Part shown: positions 48,093 through 60,234 of the stretch, piece after piece
How the letters are laid out: each line of letters begins with the position of its first letter
Position numbering within the stretch: the first letter of the stretch is position 1
Assembly (NCBI GenBank): GCA_018894105.1
Contig: CM032120.1
Location: forward strand, 31,704,710-31,768,709
Length of the DNA stretch: 64,000 nt
From: Jacaranda mimosifolia
Taxonomy: Eukaryota > Streptophyta > Magnoliopsida > Lamiales > Bignoniaceae
Direction of reading: 5' to 3'
The notes under the pieces: model-generated
The model's database searches: none
The model's input: the letters and a program-made list of their open reading frames with translations, nothing else
What the model was told of the DNA's origin: nothing
Translations under genes and position numbers: made by a program

Positions 48093-48103
48093 GCAATCCC
48101 CTA
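48093..48103 (-). other. Polypurine tract of the minus-strand copia element
   Basis: On the minus strand AGGTAGGGGATTGC directly precedes the 3' LTR start TAGAATTTTGG. Confidence 0.6.
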
Positions 48104-48659
48104 CCTGAATGAGAAAATAGTCTGACATATGTGCTCATAAATGCAGATACACGACAGAGGTTCAGCTCAAATGATGTTGCATCGGGAGAGGTAGCTTTTA
48201 GCATTAAACCTTCCTTAGTGAGTACTATCGAATGCACTTGCCAACTAGTGAACATGATGTCTTGGACTGTTTGGATTTTGTATATATCAAGATAATAGTA
48301 CTACACATAACTCCACTTAATAGTCAGTTTTATGGTTTAATTGTTGTGTTCATTTCGGCCCTGAACAATTCTTGGTATTTATGAGTATCTCATAGGATTG
48401 GCTAAATCCCTACTCACATATGTGACTTCTCACTAAAAGGTTTCTGTTGCACCTCTACTCAAAATATCGAGATATGAAAGCCATTAAAGCAATGCTTAAC
48501 CTAGAACTTTTGTAGGATGCGCTGTCTGCTCATCAACAGAATGGGCTAGAGGGTTGTGGCCCTCCCATAGTGCTTCCACGTCGAGTCACAGTTGCATAAC
48601 TTGTTTTCCCCTTTGAACCTACCTCATGGGATATCCAATCACATAGGTAGGGTTCTTGT

Positions 48660-51548
48660 TATGGTGACTTAGTCATTTAAGGGCTTCAGTCCCATTCCCT
48701 CCAATGATTTATTTATTTGCTCTCTATTTACACTTTTGGTTAGCAGATCCGCAAGGTTATCTTTAGACTTCACGTAATTAATTGAGATAACTCCGCTAGA
48801 AAGTAGTTGTCTAACGGTGTTATATCTTCTCCATATGTGTCAAGACTTACCATTGTACATATTAATTTGTGCCTTCCAAATGGCAAATTAGCTATCACAA
48901 CGGATGCAAATTGTCAGCATAGGTTTTGACCAATTTGGAATGTCTTCCAAAAATTAGCATAGACATTCCGTTTCCTCACCTGCTTTATCTGACTCGATGA
49001 ACTCTGATTCCATCATTGATCTAGCTATGCAGGTCTACTTCGAGGATTCCACGATATGGCAGCCCCACCTAAGGTGAACATATCCACTCATGGACTTGGA
49101 CTAATTGGAGTTAGATATCCAATTAGCATCGATGTATCCCTCAATTACAACTAGATATTTGGTATAATACAACCCAAACTTCATGGTGTGCTTTAAGTAC
49201 CTCAGTACTCTAACAATGGCATTCCAATGTTCTTTTCCAGGGTTGCTTGTATATTTACTTAGCTTACCAACTGCATATGCAATGTCTGGCCACGTCAGTT
49301 CATAATGTATATGAGGCTTCCAATTATGCAAGCGTACTCCACTTGAGACTTTCCTTCACCTTTATTCTTGTTAAGTTGTTGGTTTACATGTATCAGTGTT
49401 TTCATTGGGCTACTATTGGGATCTAGAAACTTTTGTAACACTTTCTCAATATAGTGAGATTATGTTAATGATATCCCATCTGGTGTTCTTACAATTTTAA
49501 TTCTGAGTATGACTTTAGCAAGGCCCATCTTTCATATCGAAATTGCGACTCAGCAATTTCTTTGTCTCTTTGATTATGTCACTGTTACTTCCTATGATTA
49601 ATATATCATCTACGTATAGACATATAATGACATACTCAATTTGTGTACCTCTAATATACACACACTGGTCACACTCATTAGTCTTGAAGTCATTGGCTAT
49701 CATTACTTGATCAAATCTAAGGTGCTACTGTTTATGTGCTTATTTTAAACCATACAATGATTTAATTAACTTACAAACTTTCTTTTCTTGGCCTGGAACC
49801 ACAAACCCCTCAGGTTGTCCCATGTAAATTTCCTCATGAAGGTCACCATTTAGAAATGTTGTTTTTATGTTCATTCGATGGATCGCAAGATTATTAATAG
49901 CGGCAAAGGCAATTAATAATCGAATTGAAGTTATTCTAGTCACTGGCAAGTACGTATCAAAGTAGCCAAGACCTTCCTTCTGTCGGTATCCTTTGACTAC
50001 TAGTCTCGCCTTATATTTGTCTATTAAGCCATCAACTTTCATTTTTCTCTTGAAATTTCATTTACACCCTAAGGGTTTATTTCCAGGAGGTAAATATACT
50101 AATTCCCAAGTATGATTTGCATGATGAACTCTATTTCACTATTTATCGCTTCCTTTCACAAAGGAGCTTCAGGAGTTGCCATAGCTTTAGTAAACATCCG
50201 TAGTTCACTTTTTAATATATAAGTCAAGAAATCAAGTCCAAAGGATTTAGCTATTCTAGCTCTTTTTTTACGTCTCTACTCAATGTTCTCTTTACTCGAC
50301 TCTTGAATTTCTCGAGGTCTTTTAAATATTACTCGTCCTTCATCCTTTTTCCACGAAAATAATTCTTCAAAGAAGCTTGCGTTCCTTGACTTGATTACGG
50401 TATTGACTTGAATGTTGTTGATATCAGATTTATGTACAAGGAACCGATAGGCGACACCATGTTGTGCATAACCAATAAAGATCCCATCAACTGTCTTTGG
50501 TCCTATTTTAACTATTTTAGGAGCTCGCACTCCTACTTTAGCTAGACACCCCCACACTCGAAGATATTGATAAGATGGTAGGTGTTATTTCCATACTTCA
50601 TATGGTATTTTTTGTAATCTTATTAAGTAAATGATTTGCAGTCAACACTGCCCCCCCTCCCCATGTTTTAAGATGTCCCTGCATTAATTAATAATGCAGT
50701 CATCATTTCTTTTAAAGTTTGATTTTTGTGCTCAGCAATACCATTTGATTGTGGTGCATAAGGTGCTCTTACTTCATGATTATAAAAGGTTATAAAGGCT
50801 TTAATACATTTTTCCTCCTCTTGATTGCATCATTTTTAAATCACATATGTCGTGTGAATTAAATTTAATAGTTCAGTACTTGTCTCTATTGCTTTAAAAG
50901 GAGCTTTTGTCATTTTTGCCTCAATGCAAACTTCACACTTAGTTTTTGTGTCAAAATCCAACTTAGATAAAATGTCACTTTTAGCGAGGTTACTTAAAGT
51001 ACCAAAATTTACATGTCTTAGTCTATGATGCTATAAATCTAGAGACTCCAATAAGTAAGCCGAATTTACTTTACTTTTATTAGTAACATCTTTTGGTACA
51101 TTCTTGGATGTGATGGTTATTACATTCATTTTAAAAAGACCATCACATAAATAGCATTTTCCGACATACACACCATTTTTAGTAAGTACAAACTTGTCGG
51201 ATTCAAAAACTAACATAAATTCATTTTTACTAAGCATAGGGCCTGACACTAAACTTCTTCTTATGTCTGGCACATGAAGCACATTGTTAAGAGTCAACTC
51301 ATTTAAAAGTCATTTTGAGCACCACTTTTCCAACTCCATGCATTGTGGAAGTTGAAGAATTCCCCATGACAAGTTTTCATCTTTAGTATTCTCATATGTT
51401 GAAAAGAGGCTTCTATCTGAGCACAGATGATGAGTGGCCCTAGTGTCCACCCACCACTGCTTAGAATTTTCTGTTAGATTCACCTCAGAAACCACGGGTG
51501 ATAGGTTTAAGTCATTAACACCACCTAATATGTTGTCCATTTAGGTCA
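48660..51548 (-). pseudogene. pol: Copia pol (protease, integrase, RT, RNase H), broken
   Basis: Read right to left. The protease region (51540-51310) has WWVDTRATHHLC where the catalytic Asp-Ser/Thr-Gly reads D-T-R, so Gly is lost. The GAG-pre-integrase part (51297-51031) has LTLNNVLHVPDIRRSLVSG-like text and YLCDGLFKMNVI. The integrase core (about 51000-50560) is heavily decayed; its C-terminal part (50557-50276) keeps PKTVDGIFIGYAQHGVAYRF. RT is in two frames: 50042-49740 with MNIKTTFLNGDLHEEIYMGQ and KLIKSLYGLK, and 49703-49515 with an intact catalytic YVDDILIIG. RNase H (49331 down to about 48690) has [16 protein letters not shown] and a SKDNLADLLTKS-like end. Stops and shifts separate all of these. 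Confidence 0.85.
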
Positions 51549-52485
51549 CATTTACATGAGCGGTTTTCCTCCTCTTTGAAGGTTCACCCTTCTTAGGAGT
51601 TCCTCCTTATTGATGATTTCATCAATCTTTAGCCTTATGCCCTGGTTTGCCACAGACATAGTTGTTGCCCTCAAACTTCTTTTTTTTCCTCACTTTGTTG
51701 GCCGAACAAGTCTCTCTTTCGCTTGTTTGATGGCCCTTACTCCACCACATTTGCTTTGCTCTCATAAGCGTTGCTACCACCTCTCTTTTTAAGAAGCCGA
51801 TTATCTTTCTCTACCCTCAGCCTCAAAATCAAGTCCTCAAGGTTTATTTCCTTATGCTTGTACTTGAAGTAATTTTTGAAATCTTTCCATCACATGAGCA
51901 ATTTCTCTATCAACGCTGCCACTTGGAATACCTCACCAATCGACATTCCTTCAGCAGTCAACTCATGCAATATCATCTGATACTCATTCACATGAGACAT
52001 CACAGATTTTGAATCTATCATGATAAACTCGAGGAACTTACTAACAACGAATTTCTTCGTGTCTGCATCCTCCGTCTTATACTTCTTCTCAAGTGATTCC
52101 CAAAGTTCTTTTATCGTAGCTATCGGACTCTACACATCATATAGCGCATTGTCTAGCCCGTTGAGTATGTAATTCTTGCATAGGAAATTCCCGTGATTCC
52201 ATGCATCAATAGCCACTACGGTCTGCATATCCAGATTTTCCCTCAATGCTAGACATTCTTCCCGCAAGAACCTCACAAGGTTCAAAGTGGTGAGATAAAA
52301 TAGCATTTTTTGTTGCCAAAATCTTTCTCGTTGAATTTTCCTAGTTTCTCTGTTTGTCCAACTGCAACAGGAGTAGGAGCAACAGCAACCGGAGACAGCG
52401 CAATGGGAGCATTCGGTGTTCCACTACCAATGCCCACCACATTGGGCTCATTAGAAATATTTGGCACATTGTTGTTTGTAGCCAT
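51549..52485 (-). pseudogene. gag: Copia gag, broken
   Basis: The ATG at 52485 begins MATNNNVPNISNEPNVVGIG. After about 55 codons the frame shifts within the FNEKDFG block. The remainder is recognisable down to 51549: KMLFYLTTLNLVRFLREE-like text, then a YILNGLDNALYDV-like block, a NEYQMILHEL block and a knuckle remnant YVCGKPGHKAKD (about 51660-51625) that has lost its first Cys. It is clearly related to the plus-strand gag fragment at 59522-60234, though a different family. Confidence 0.8.
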
Positions 52486-53306
52486 TGTAAATTTCTACAA
52501 GTAATGTCAACTAGTATAAGAAAATATTTTTTGCAATAGAAAGTATAATCTAATTTTTATCACCAAGTTATAGCATAACGCAAATCAAAAAATAGCAGCT
52601 CACACAACAGAAGGATATTATTGTAAATTTTTGTATAGGACAATGTTTGGCAAATTATCTCTTAGTCGGAAATAGTCAATAAAATAGGTAAAGCACAAGT
52701 TGAAAATTTGCACATAGCATACGACAAAAATCAAAATTTATAGGAATAAAATTATGCAGATTTATATTACTTTACTACTATATTAGTGCGCCTTTACTTT
52801 AGCAGTTCTAATATAAAATGGATGCTATGCAGTTTCTAGTGATTGAAGAAACGGATAAATATTAGAATACAACACACTATCAATTATCACACGTGAGGAA
52901 TTGAATGCACATATTACTGAATTATATGTAAGTTGAGAAGAATCCAACACCTTAAACTTTGTTGAAAATTGATAGATAAGACAGAGGTATAATACAAAAC
53001 ATCATCTCTCTCTCTCTCTCTCTCTATCTCTATATATATATATATATATTATTAATAAAAAACTTAAAGGTAATCACTATATGCCACTAAATTATATAAG
53101 CAACATAATAGAATAAACAAAATTTAACACCGAAATAGAATGACTTGGCTTTGAATATTTTATGTAAAATTCAATGTCTGTGACACGTAATTTTGTAGAA
53201 ATTTAATAAATAGGCATAAACATACAATTTTATACAAATTCTTGTCATAGTAAACACATAAGCCTACTGCAGAATTATATAGAGAGAGAGACTTTTAAGA
53301 ATTATG
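52486..53306 (-). other. Long 5' leader of the minus-strand copia element
   Basis: About 820 bp between the 5' LTR and the gag ATG. No tRNA-Met-type PBS is visible next to the LTR, which is unusual. It holds a (CT)n/(TA)n microsatellite at about 53004-53049 and a GA run near 53278-53291. No coding sequence was seen. Confidence 0.5.
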
Positions 53307-53900
53307 TGTGCACTAGTATCTTATACATAATTTGGTAGCATATAATAGAAAGTAATCATGCAATATTAAAACAAATAAATTTTAAAGAAATAAAATACAC
53401 ATTACGTAAAGAAATCAAACCGGCAGCAATATATATTAATTGAAAGAAAGAAGCAAGTCGAGGCCTTCATGGACACAACTTCTTTAAGGTCTTATCCGCT
53501 TCCCACTGGTGCCCGAGGACTACTGATGGACAACCCCTCAAGATACAACAACTCACGAATAGTCTAAGACGGCACTCCTAAAGACTAAACCTCCAAACCT
53601 AACTAACTTGAACCTATATGCTTAATGAAAATGTTTATGTATGTATGCGAGTATGAATGCCTAGAGCGCTAGTATGCTAATATGCTTGTATGAATTTTCT
53701 GATGAAATGACTTACACAACACCTATATTTATAGGACTTAAGTGTCTATTCCTATCAGACATGTCCCTAACTCTGTCAGACTAAACAAAGGTTGTGGCCT
53801 TTATTTTGAATTTCAAAAGACATGGGTAGCAACTCTTTAAGGAAATTAGACATGACTGTTGGAAGAATTTAATTTCGGTCTCAAAACTCAAAATTTTAAA

Positions 53901-53950
<50 letters not shown>

Positions 53951-54099
53951 TCCACCCACTCCCATGTCTTATATAATATTTAACTCATAGCTCACTTTTT
54001 AACTAAATTTGCTCATTCAATACTCATTAATTTTGAGACTCAACTACACTAACATCTCCCCAATAAGACAAATTAATTAATTTAAGTGCCAAAATTCTA
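53307..54099 (-). repeat. 5' LTR of the minus-strand copia element
   Basis: Unbroken counterpart of the split LTR at 44530-48092. Contains a TAA/TTA palindromic triplet tract at 53900-53951. Confidence 0.82.
53900..53951. repeat. Palindromic (TAA)n(TTA)n tract in the LTR
   Basis: About nine TAA units run directly into about eight TTA units, so the tract can pair with itself as a hairpin. The other LTR has a shorter, degraded AT-triplet tract near 47880-47925. Confidence 0.8.
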
Positions 54100-54165
54100 T
54101 CACGAAATAGGTATCCCCTTGAGTGACAAAGGCGGGACGTAAGAGATACCAATAAGAGGTTAAGA

Positions 54166-54717
54166 TGTTATTTGGTTTCACTTTTATTTTAAATTTTTGC
54201 TTTTTTATTTTTTTAAAATTTTAAAAATGGGCTTATCAATAAAATTATTATTACTTTTATTTTCATAAAACATTAATTTTAAAACTTATATACCTATATT
54301 GTCAAGTAGGACCAATATTCTACTAATATAGAAATACTTAAAATTCATTTTCTAATTAAATAATACTTTTTTATTCTCATAGGATAATAGGACCCTGACA
54401 AATTAAATAATAATTTTGTATCTCTGCATAATTTGATTAAAAGGATATAAAGAAAATAATAAGACCCATAATAAATTAAATAATAAATTTTCACATCAAC
54501 ATTATTTGACTAATGTCACATAAAGAAAATATTATGACCCATAAATTACTACTCTTACTTTAATATAATTTTTGGTCCTGTAAGTAAATGTATTTACATT
54601 ATTAATCCAAATATATGTTTATTCTCATTCAAAAACCAAGAAAAAATTGGTACACATATAAAAAACTGTGAAAATAGAAAATAGAAAATAGAAAATGAGA
54701 ATGGAACCAAACATAAC
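54166..54717. mobile_element. Candidate MITE
   Basis: The left end TGTTATTTGGTTTCAC and the reverse complement of the right end, TGTTATGTTTGGTTCCA, are similar inverted repeats enclosing 552 bp of AT-rich non-coding DNA. No clear TSD was found. Confidence 0.38.
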
Positions 54718-54872
54718 ACAAGGGAGAGTCGAAAATGTTTGCTCAGATTAAATACTACAATATTTAAGTTAATATCATGATAATATCATACTTGGAAGTA
54801 GATTGGTCGTGTGTTTCAAATTTCATAAAGAGTAGTTGAGAAACCAACAAAATCTTCTTTTAAAAAAGGCAA

Positions 54873-54913
54873 AAAATTAAAAATTAAAAATTAAAAATTA
54901 AAAATAAATAATA

Positions 54914-54998
<85 letters not shown>
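54873..54998. repeat. AAATT and TAA microsatellites
   Basis: Several AAATT-like units are followed by about 28 TAA units (54914-54998). The minus-strand open frame across it encodes only a tyrosine run and is not a gene. Confidence 0.9.
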
Positions 54999-55123
54999 TA
55001 ATGATAAAATAAGTTTAAAAGGACACAAATTTAAGGATGGAAAAGTGGTGAGAGGACTTATAAAAATGTAGAAATTAAGGGCCATGCATAGGTGAATGTT
55101 AGGCTCCCTTCCTTCGTACAAGG

Positions 55124-57400
55124 TTGTAAATAAATATTCAAAAATTCATTTAATGTTCGTGACCGAATCTATTTATAGGACATATTATTTGTATTCGTTT
55201 AAAGCGGATATTATCCGTATTTGATTAGTAGATATTCGACTATAAGTGGATACGAATATGGTAATTGCCTATCTAATTCATTTAATATCCACTTCGAACA
55301 CATATCCGTTTGATATATCCGTTTATATATTCGATTATTCGTAATTTAATTAAATATGTTAACCCTTTGATGATTTACATTATTTTGATTATGACAAAAT
55401 TACTCTCCTAGAATTATGTGCTGAAAGCATGAATATCGTTCCATCTTATCTACTGGAATCGACTTGCACATTATCTGCTGGAATCTACTACATGCTGGAA
55501 TTTACTTTCCATAATTAAAAAGATCTCATGAAGATTACATCTCTATAACTTAGGAAAGAAATTGTATCACGTTGAAATCATTTAATCATCCGCTATTTAA
55601 GGAATTAATGCATGATTACTAACATTATCTTGTTCCCTTATTTAACTCCAATGAATTCTTACCTTAATAAGCATTCATAACTGTTGGACATAAGCATATA
55701 AAAGTAAAAATATGCAGCATTAATAGAGTGAATCACTAAGTCGGGAGAGAACTTTGTTAAGTATCTTGAAAAGTTGTGTGATACTCTCTTACACGTTCTT
55801 GTGCTTAAGTGTTTCTAATTCTTTACTCTACGTGTGTTTTTGAGGGACCTTATGGTGAAGAAGATCAAGTGGAACTTGCCTTCGACAAACCTTGGGAAAA
55901 CGAGGACAAGGCGGTTTATGTCTCAAAGGACCTAGTAGTGAAGAACGATGAGAGTCGTACCTGCTCTCGAGGGACCCCGTAAAGAGAACAAATTGGCACT
56001 TGGTTGCTCTAAGGACCTCTAGGTGAAGAAACCAGTAAAGCGGTGCTGTTTGGAATCTTCTGCAATGTTCTTAGTTTCAGTTTGGAAGAAGAGACTAGAG
56101 CTTGTTGTATAGAGTGGCAGCAACTCGTGCATCAGTCCACAGAGGTTGTGCAAGTGAATCTAGCAGAAGTTCCCCAGGGCTTATTCACAAGCAGCTGGTT
56201 TCACAGTGCTCTGAAATCTGCCTTATCCCGTTTGGGATTCTGGCTTAGCTCTTTGCGAAGAGTTGGTTTTTCACCCTGTTATGGTGTTTCTAATCCTTCA
56301 TTTTTTCTTACTGTCAAATTACTGTTTTACTTGTAAAAACATTCTTACATATTAATTAATTTAATAGGTTCAAAATCCGAAGTGAAAGTTTAGGTAGAGA
56401 ATGTAAGCTTGACGAACCTCTATAAATATCAGTGTCATTTTACTTCTATTTTAACTGCTCTATTTATTTATCACTGGTCTGACTGGTATCTTTTCTGGTA
56501 TTTACAAATTTCAGTCAGTAACTAAAACTATTTTTCTATAAAAAACTCACACAGTTTTTGAAAGACTAAAAAATATTTTGAGTGACAAACTTACTTTGTA
56601 TTAAATCTCTTAAGCCTAATTCACCCCCCTCTTAGGCATATAATCATTCACAAAATCCATTATTCATATTCAATAAATAATATTTAAAAAATTATTATAT
56701 ATAATATATTCTAATTTTTTATATATTTTAATATATAAATAATATTTAAAAAAATTATCATATATTATACATAATAAATTATTTTTACTTTTTCAATATG
56801 AAACTCATGATCTATATATAAATGAATATAAGTATAAATTAGTAACTAAAGAATTAATAAGAAAAAAATTGTAGCTAAGGATTATGAAGAATCGATAGAT
56901 AGTAGTAATGATAATTAAACACTACCAAATCAAGAAAAAAAATAAAAATCAATATATGAACGATAAAATTAATCAGTATAAAATTATTGTTGCTTGAATT
57001 TATAATTAATTTATATTGGTGTCATTTATTAATACCAATTAATTATAAAGTCAATCATTGATTAAAAAATAACTAAATCAATAATAATTAATTTTTTAAT
57101 TCTAAAATAATGCTGTAAACTTTATTTTTTAATGAAATTTATTACAAAAAAATTTACATTTTATTACAAGTTAGCGGATTCGAATATTTATAAATAGATG
57201 TATCATAATAATTATAATCAGATACAAATATATCGAATTCGGTTAATATCCGGCGGATACAAATTCAGATGTTATTAAATAATATCCATTGGATATGGAT
57301 ACAAATATGGATATTATAAAACTTAAATAGATACAGACATAGATATGCATATAGTATATCTGTACTGTTTAATATCTGTTTGCAGTCCTACCCTTGTATT
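55124..57400. mobile_element. Decayed hAT-like element or MITE, host of a SIRE solo LTR
   Basis: The left end CAAGGTTGTAAATAAATATT and the reverse complement of the right end, CAAGGGTAGGACTGCAAAC, resemble each other with gaps. Both halves carry the GATATTCG/GGATATGGAT text typical of AT-rich hAT-like plant MITEs. No clean 8-bp TSD was found. Without the inserted LTR it is about 980 bp. Low confidence. Confidence 0.33.
55357..56652 (+). mobile_element. Solo LTR of the SIRE-like family
   Basis: Starts TGTTAACCCTTTGATGATTT and ends ATAATCATTCACA, matching the LTRs at 14999 and 35696 along its length. Flanks AAATA (55352-55356) and AAATC (56653-56657) form a 5-bp TSD with one mismatch. It lies in the same orientation as the full SIRE-like element. 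Confidence 0.85.
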
Positions 57401-57431
57401 CCATGGGACCAAGAGACGGCTTAACACCTAA

Positions 57432-58085
57432 GGGCATCTCCAATACTATGCCAAATGGCGTGCTATTTGTTGAATTTGGACCCAAAATAGCACTTGGGTG
57501 TGGTCAAAATTCCAAATATGGAACTTTAGCCTAAGGGTTCATATTCTTATTTCATTATTTTTTCTTTTTCTTTTATTTAATTTATTTTAATTAAGGTAAC
57601 AAATTTCAAAAAGTATATTAATTTATAAGTAAATTTTAAATTTTTATATATTTATACATAAAATTATATATTTGATATATTTCAAAAACAATTATTTCAT
57701 ATATTTCAAAAATTTTAAATGTAAAATTATATTTTTTATTTATTGGTTATTGTGAAAAAAAATTGTAAAGAAGATTTGAAAATTTTTTTAAAAATTTTGA
57801 CTTATTGGTTAAGTTGTTTAACAAAGTAATATTTTTCCATGTTTTAAATTTTTTTTTTAGAAATTGAAATTAACCAATATTTAATAAAAATATAAGTATA
57901 AAAAAAATAAAATGGAATAGTCCAAATATATTAAATAATGTTTATGTACATTAAAATAAGATAAAAAGTAGAATTTTGGGTTGGAGAAGGAAAATGCGCC
58001 TATTTTATGTGCTATATTTTTGGCATGCTATTTTTGCTGTGATAAAAAGATGGACCCTGAAATAGAAATAGGGTTGGAGATGGCC
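57432..58085. mobile_element. PIF/Harbinger-like MITE
   Basis: The left end GGGCATCTCCAATACTATG and the reverse complement of the right end, GGCCATCTCCAACCCTATT, are inverted repeats. TAA flanks both sides (57429-57431, 58086-58088). At 654 bp the interior is AT-rich and non-coding. Confidence 0.75.
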
Positions 58086-58088
58086 TAA

Positions 58089-59521
58089 GAAATTCAATGC
58101 TAAAATCAATCAAAGTCCATGTTATAATAGGTGAACTGGTATATTATTTCTCCTTGAAGACTCAGTTTGTATCCAACATAATATTAAAATGGTCTCATTT
58201 GACATGAAATTAACCAGCTCAACAAGTAAACATTTTCAACATTAGCAATGGCCACCCTTTTCATCCATGGGAGCGTATGCATCTATAGAATTTAGTATGT
58301 GGCATGTGAACCACCAACTTGGTGTGAAATGAAATGGTGGTTTTGAATATTAAATTCAAAGACACATATGCTTAATGTACTCATCTTGATGAGAAGATGT
58401 TAATAGTGTATTTACATACCAAATTAATGAAAGATTGAATGAGAAAATGAAGTTTAAAGTGAGCCACTTGAAAAGGCAATTTTGTGGGCAAACCAAAAGT
58501 CAAATCAAGCTATCTTATATCTAAGTGATAGGCTTTATACAGTTCGAGTGTTGTGTGAGTGTGGGTGTGACCAGATTAATTTGTTTGGGCATAATTTTAA
58601 TTTTCAATCCAAAAGTCACACTTCTACAGAAATGACCATTGAATTAACTGATGTGCCTCTTCACTTTTAGCCTCTTAAGTTTCCAAGTTAATTACCTTAT
58701 TAAAAAGTGTCTCTTCACTTTTAGCCCTTTGGGTTACCAGATTAATTACGCTTTATGGAGGAGTAATGAGGCTTAATTAAACTATGTCTCTTCAGGTAGC
58801 CATGTAATACCTATAAATAGGACTAGTTAGAAGGGGGGAACATACACATTCACAAGCATTCTAGCATACATACTACATACATAGTACATTGTAGTATCCT
58901 TATGAAGAAAGAGTCTCAAGTTAGTTGGTTCGGTGTCACAGCCAATTGGAGTGCCCCATTTGGTTATGGAAGAATCATTGTATCTTAGGAGGTTGTTCGG
59001 CAGAGTCCTTCAAGCACTAGTTGGGAGGACGAATAAAGCCTTAAGGAAGTTGTGGTTCCACAGGCCTCGATTCTACCTTAACATTTTTTGGTTCAACTCA
59101 ACAAGTAGGATCATCCCTTTTTGATATTAATTAAATTTGTAATTCATGTTGATAATCTCAATTTATTTGCTACTACATATTATATGTTATTTTGGTTTCT
59201 GTTCTTATTTTCTAGCTTATATTTAATTGGCTTAATTTACACCAGCACAATCATATGCTCCTCTAACTTTCTAACAATCTTAAGGCTTTATTCTTGTTTG
59301 CTTGTGTTGATTGATGTAGTCACTGTGTAAACTTGTTAGTTTAATTTGTATGTAAACTGTCTATTCCAAACTAAGCGAGTGTATAAAAAAATTTCATTAT
59401 CAATATTGGTCTATATCTAAGTGTTGCTCTAATTGAGATATTTCAGAATCAGAACTTCCTTGTTCTGAGTCAACGAATTTATATTGTTCCCCTTTTATTC
59501 TAACAACAATAAAAGTGAAAC
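58089..59521 (+). repeat. Probable 5' LTR and leader of a truncated copia element
   Basis: This lies directly upstream of the gag start at 59522. CTATAAATAG near 58811 is a good TATA box, followed by an untranslated-leader-like stretch. A possible LTR end is near 59399-59405, followed by a weak PBS-like TTGGTCTATATC. The LTR start could not be fixed and no second LTR is present. Confidence 0.35.
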
Positions 59522-60234
59522 ATGGCATCAAACACTGAAGAAATAGATGCTGCCAACATTGAGTTCAATGTTGGTTCTGACAGTGTTGGTGGTAGGGCAC
59601 CCCCTGTTCTAGTTGCAACTCATGTTGCTCATCTCATTGCTCCTACTCTTGTTCCAGTAGGACAGGCTGAAAAGCCAAAAAAGTTTAATGGACACGACTT
59701 CAAGAGATTGTAGCAGAAGATGTTGTTTTATCTCATTGCTTTCAATTTGGTAAGGTTTTTACGAGAAGAACGTCATCTGCTTAGCAAAAATCTAAACATG
59801 GGAACCGTGGTTGAGGTTGATGCATGGAACCACATGGATTTTCTATGCAAACACTACATCCTCAATGGGTTAGAGAATTCTCTATACAATGTACATAGCC
59901 CGATTGCTACAGCAAAGAAGCTGTGGGAATATTTGGAAAAGAAATACAAGATCGAAGATGCCGGCATGAAAAAATTCATTGTTGGTAAGGTTTTAGATTC
60001 TGTTATGGTGGATTCTAAAACTATGATGTCTCAGGTTAATGAATACCAAATAATTCTTCATGAGCTTCTGGATGAGGGTATGGCTCTTGGAAAGGCTTTC
60101 TAAGTGGCGGCACTTGTGGAAAAGCTATCCTCGAGGTGGAGGGACTTTAAGAACTACCACAAACACAAACACAAGTAGATGAACCTTGAGGATTTAATCT
60201 TGAGGTTGAGGATTGAGGAAAACAATATGCTTCA
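59522..60234 (+). pseudogene. gag: Copia gag fragment, cut by a chromovirus-type LTR
   Basis: Opens MASNTEEIDAANIEFNVGS at 59522. VPVGQAEKPKKFNGHDFKR leads to a stop near 59711, and the frame resumes with KMLFYLIAFNLVRFLREER. Further copia gag_UBN2-type blocks follow: LCKHYILNGLENSLYNVHSP, LWEYLEKKYKIEDAGMKKF and NEYQIILHELLDEGMALGK. A stop is near 60101, and after VAALVEKLSSRWRDFKNY another is near 60176. The frame ends abruptly at LRIEENNMLH, exactly where the LTR at 60235 begins. The order and wording parallel the minus-strand gag at 51549-52485. Zinc knuckle and pol would lie beyond the inserted element, outside the window. Confidence 0.8.

Larger units (their letters stand above)
44530..54099 (-). 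mobile_element. Minus-strand Ty1/copia element (Tork-like)
   Basis: Related terminal segments at 44530-48092 and 53307-54099 flank a copia interior read entirely on the minus strand: gag at the right, RNase H at the left. Flanks are TTACG (44525-44529) and TCACG (54100-54104), a 5-bp TSD with one mismatch. The left (3') LTR is about 809 bp once the inserted solo LTR is removed, against 793 bp for the right one. In element orientation the LTR begins TAGAATTTTGG, not TG, in both copies and ends GCACA. All frames are broken. The Tork assignment is tentative. Confidence 0.8.

Noticed and set aside
54891..55121. Minus-strand open frame with a long tyrosine run
   Set aside because: It is the translation of the TAA microsatellite and has no other coding features.
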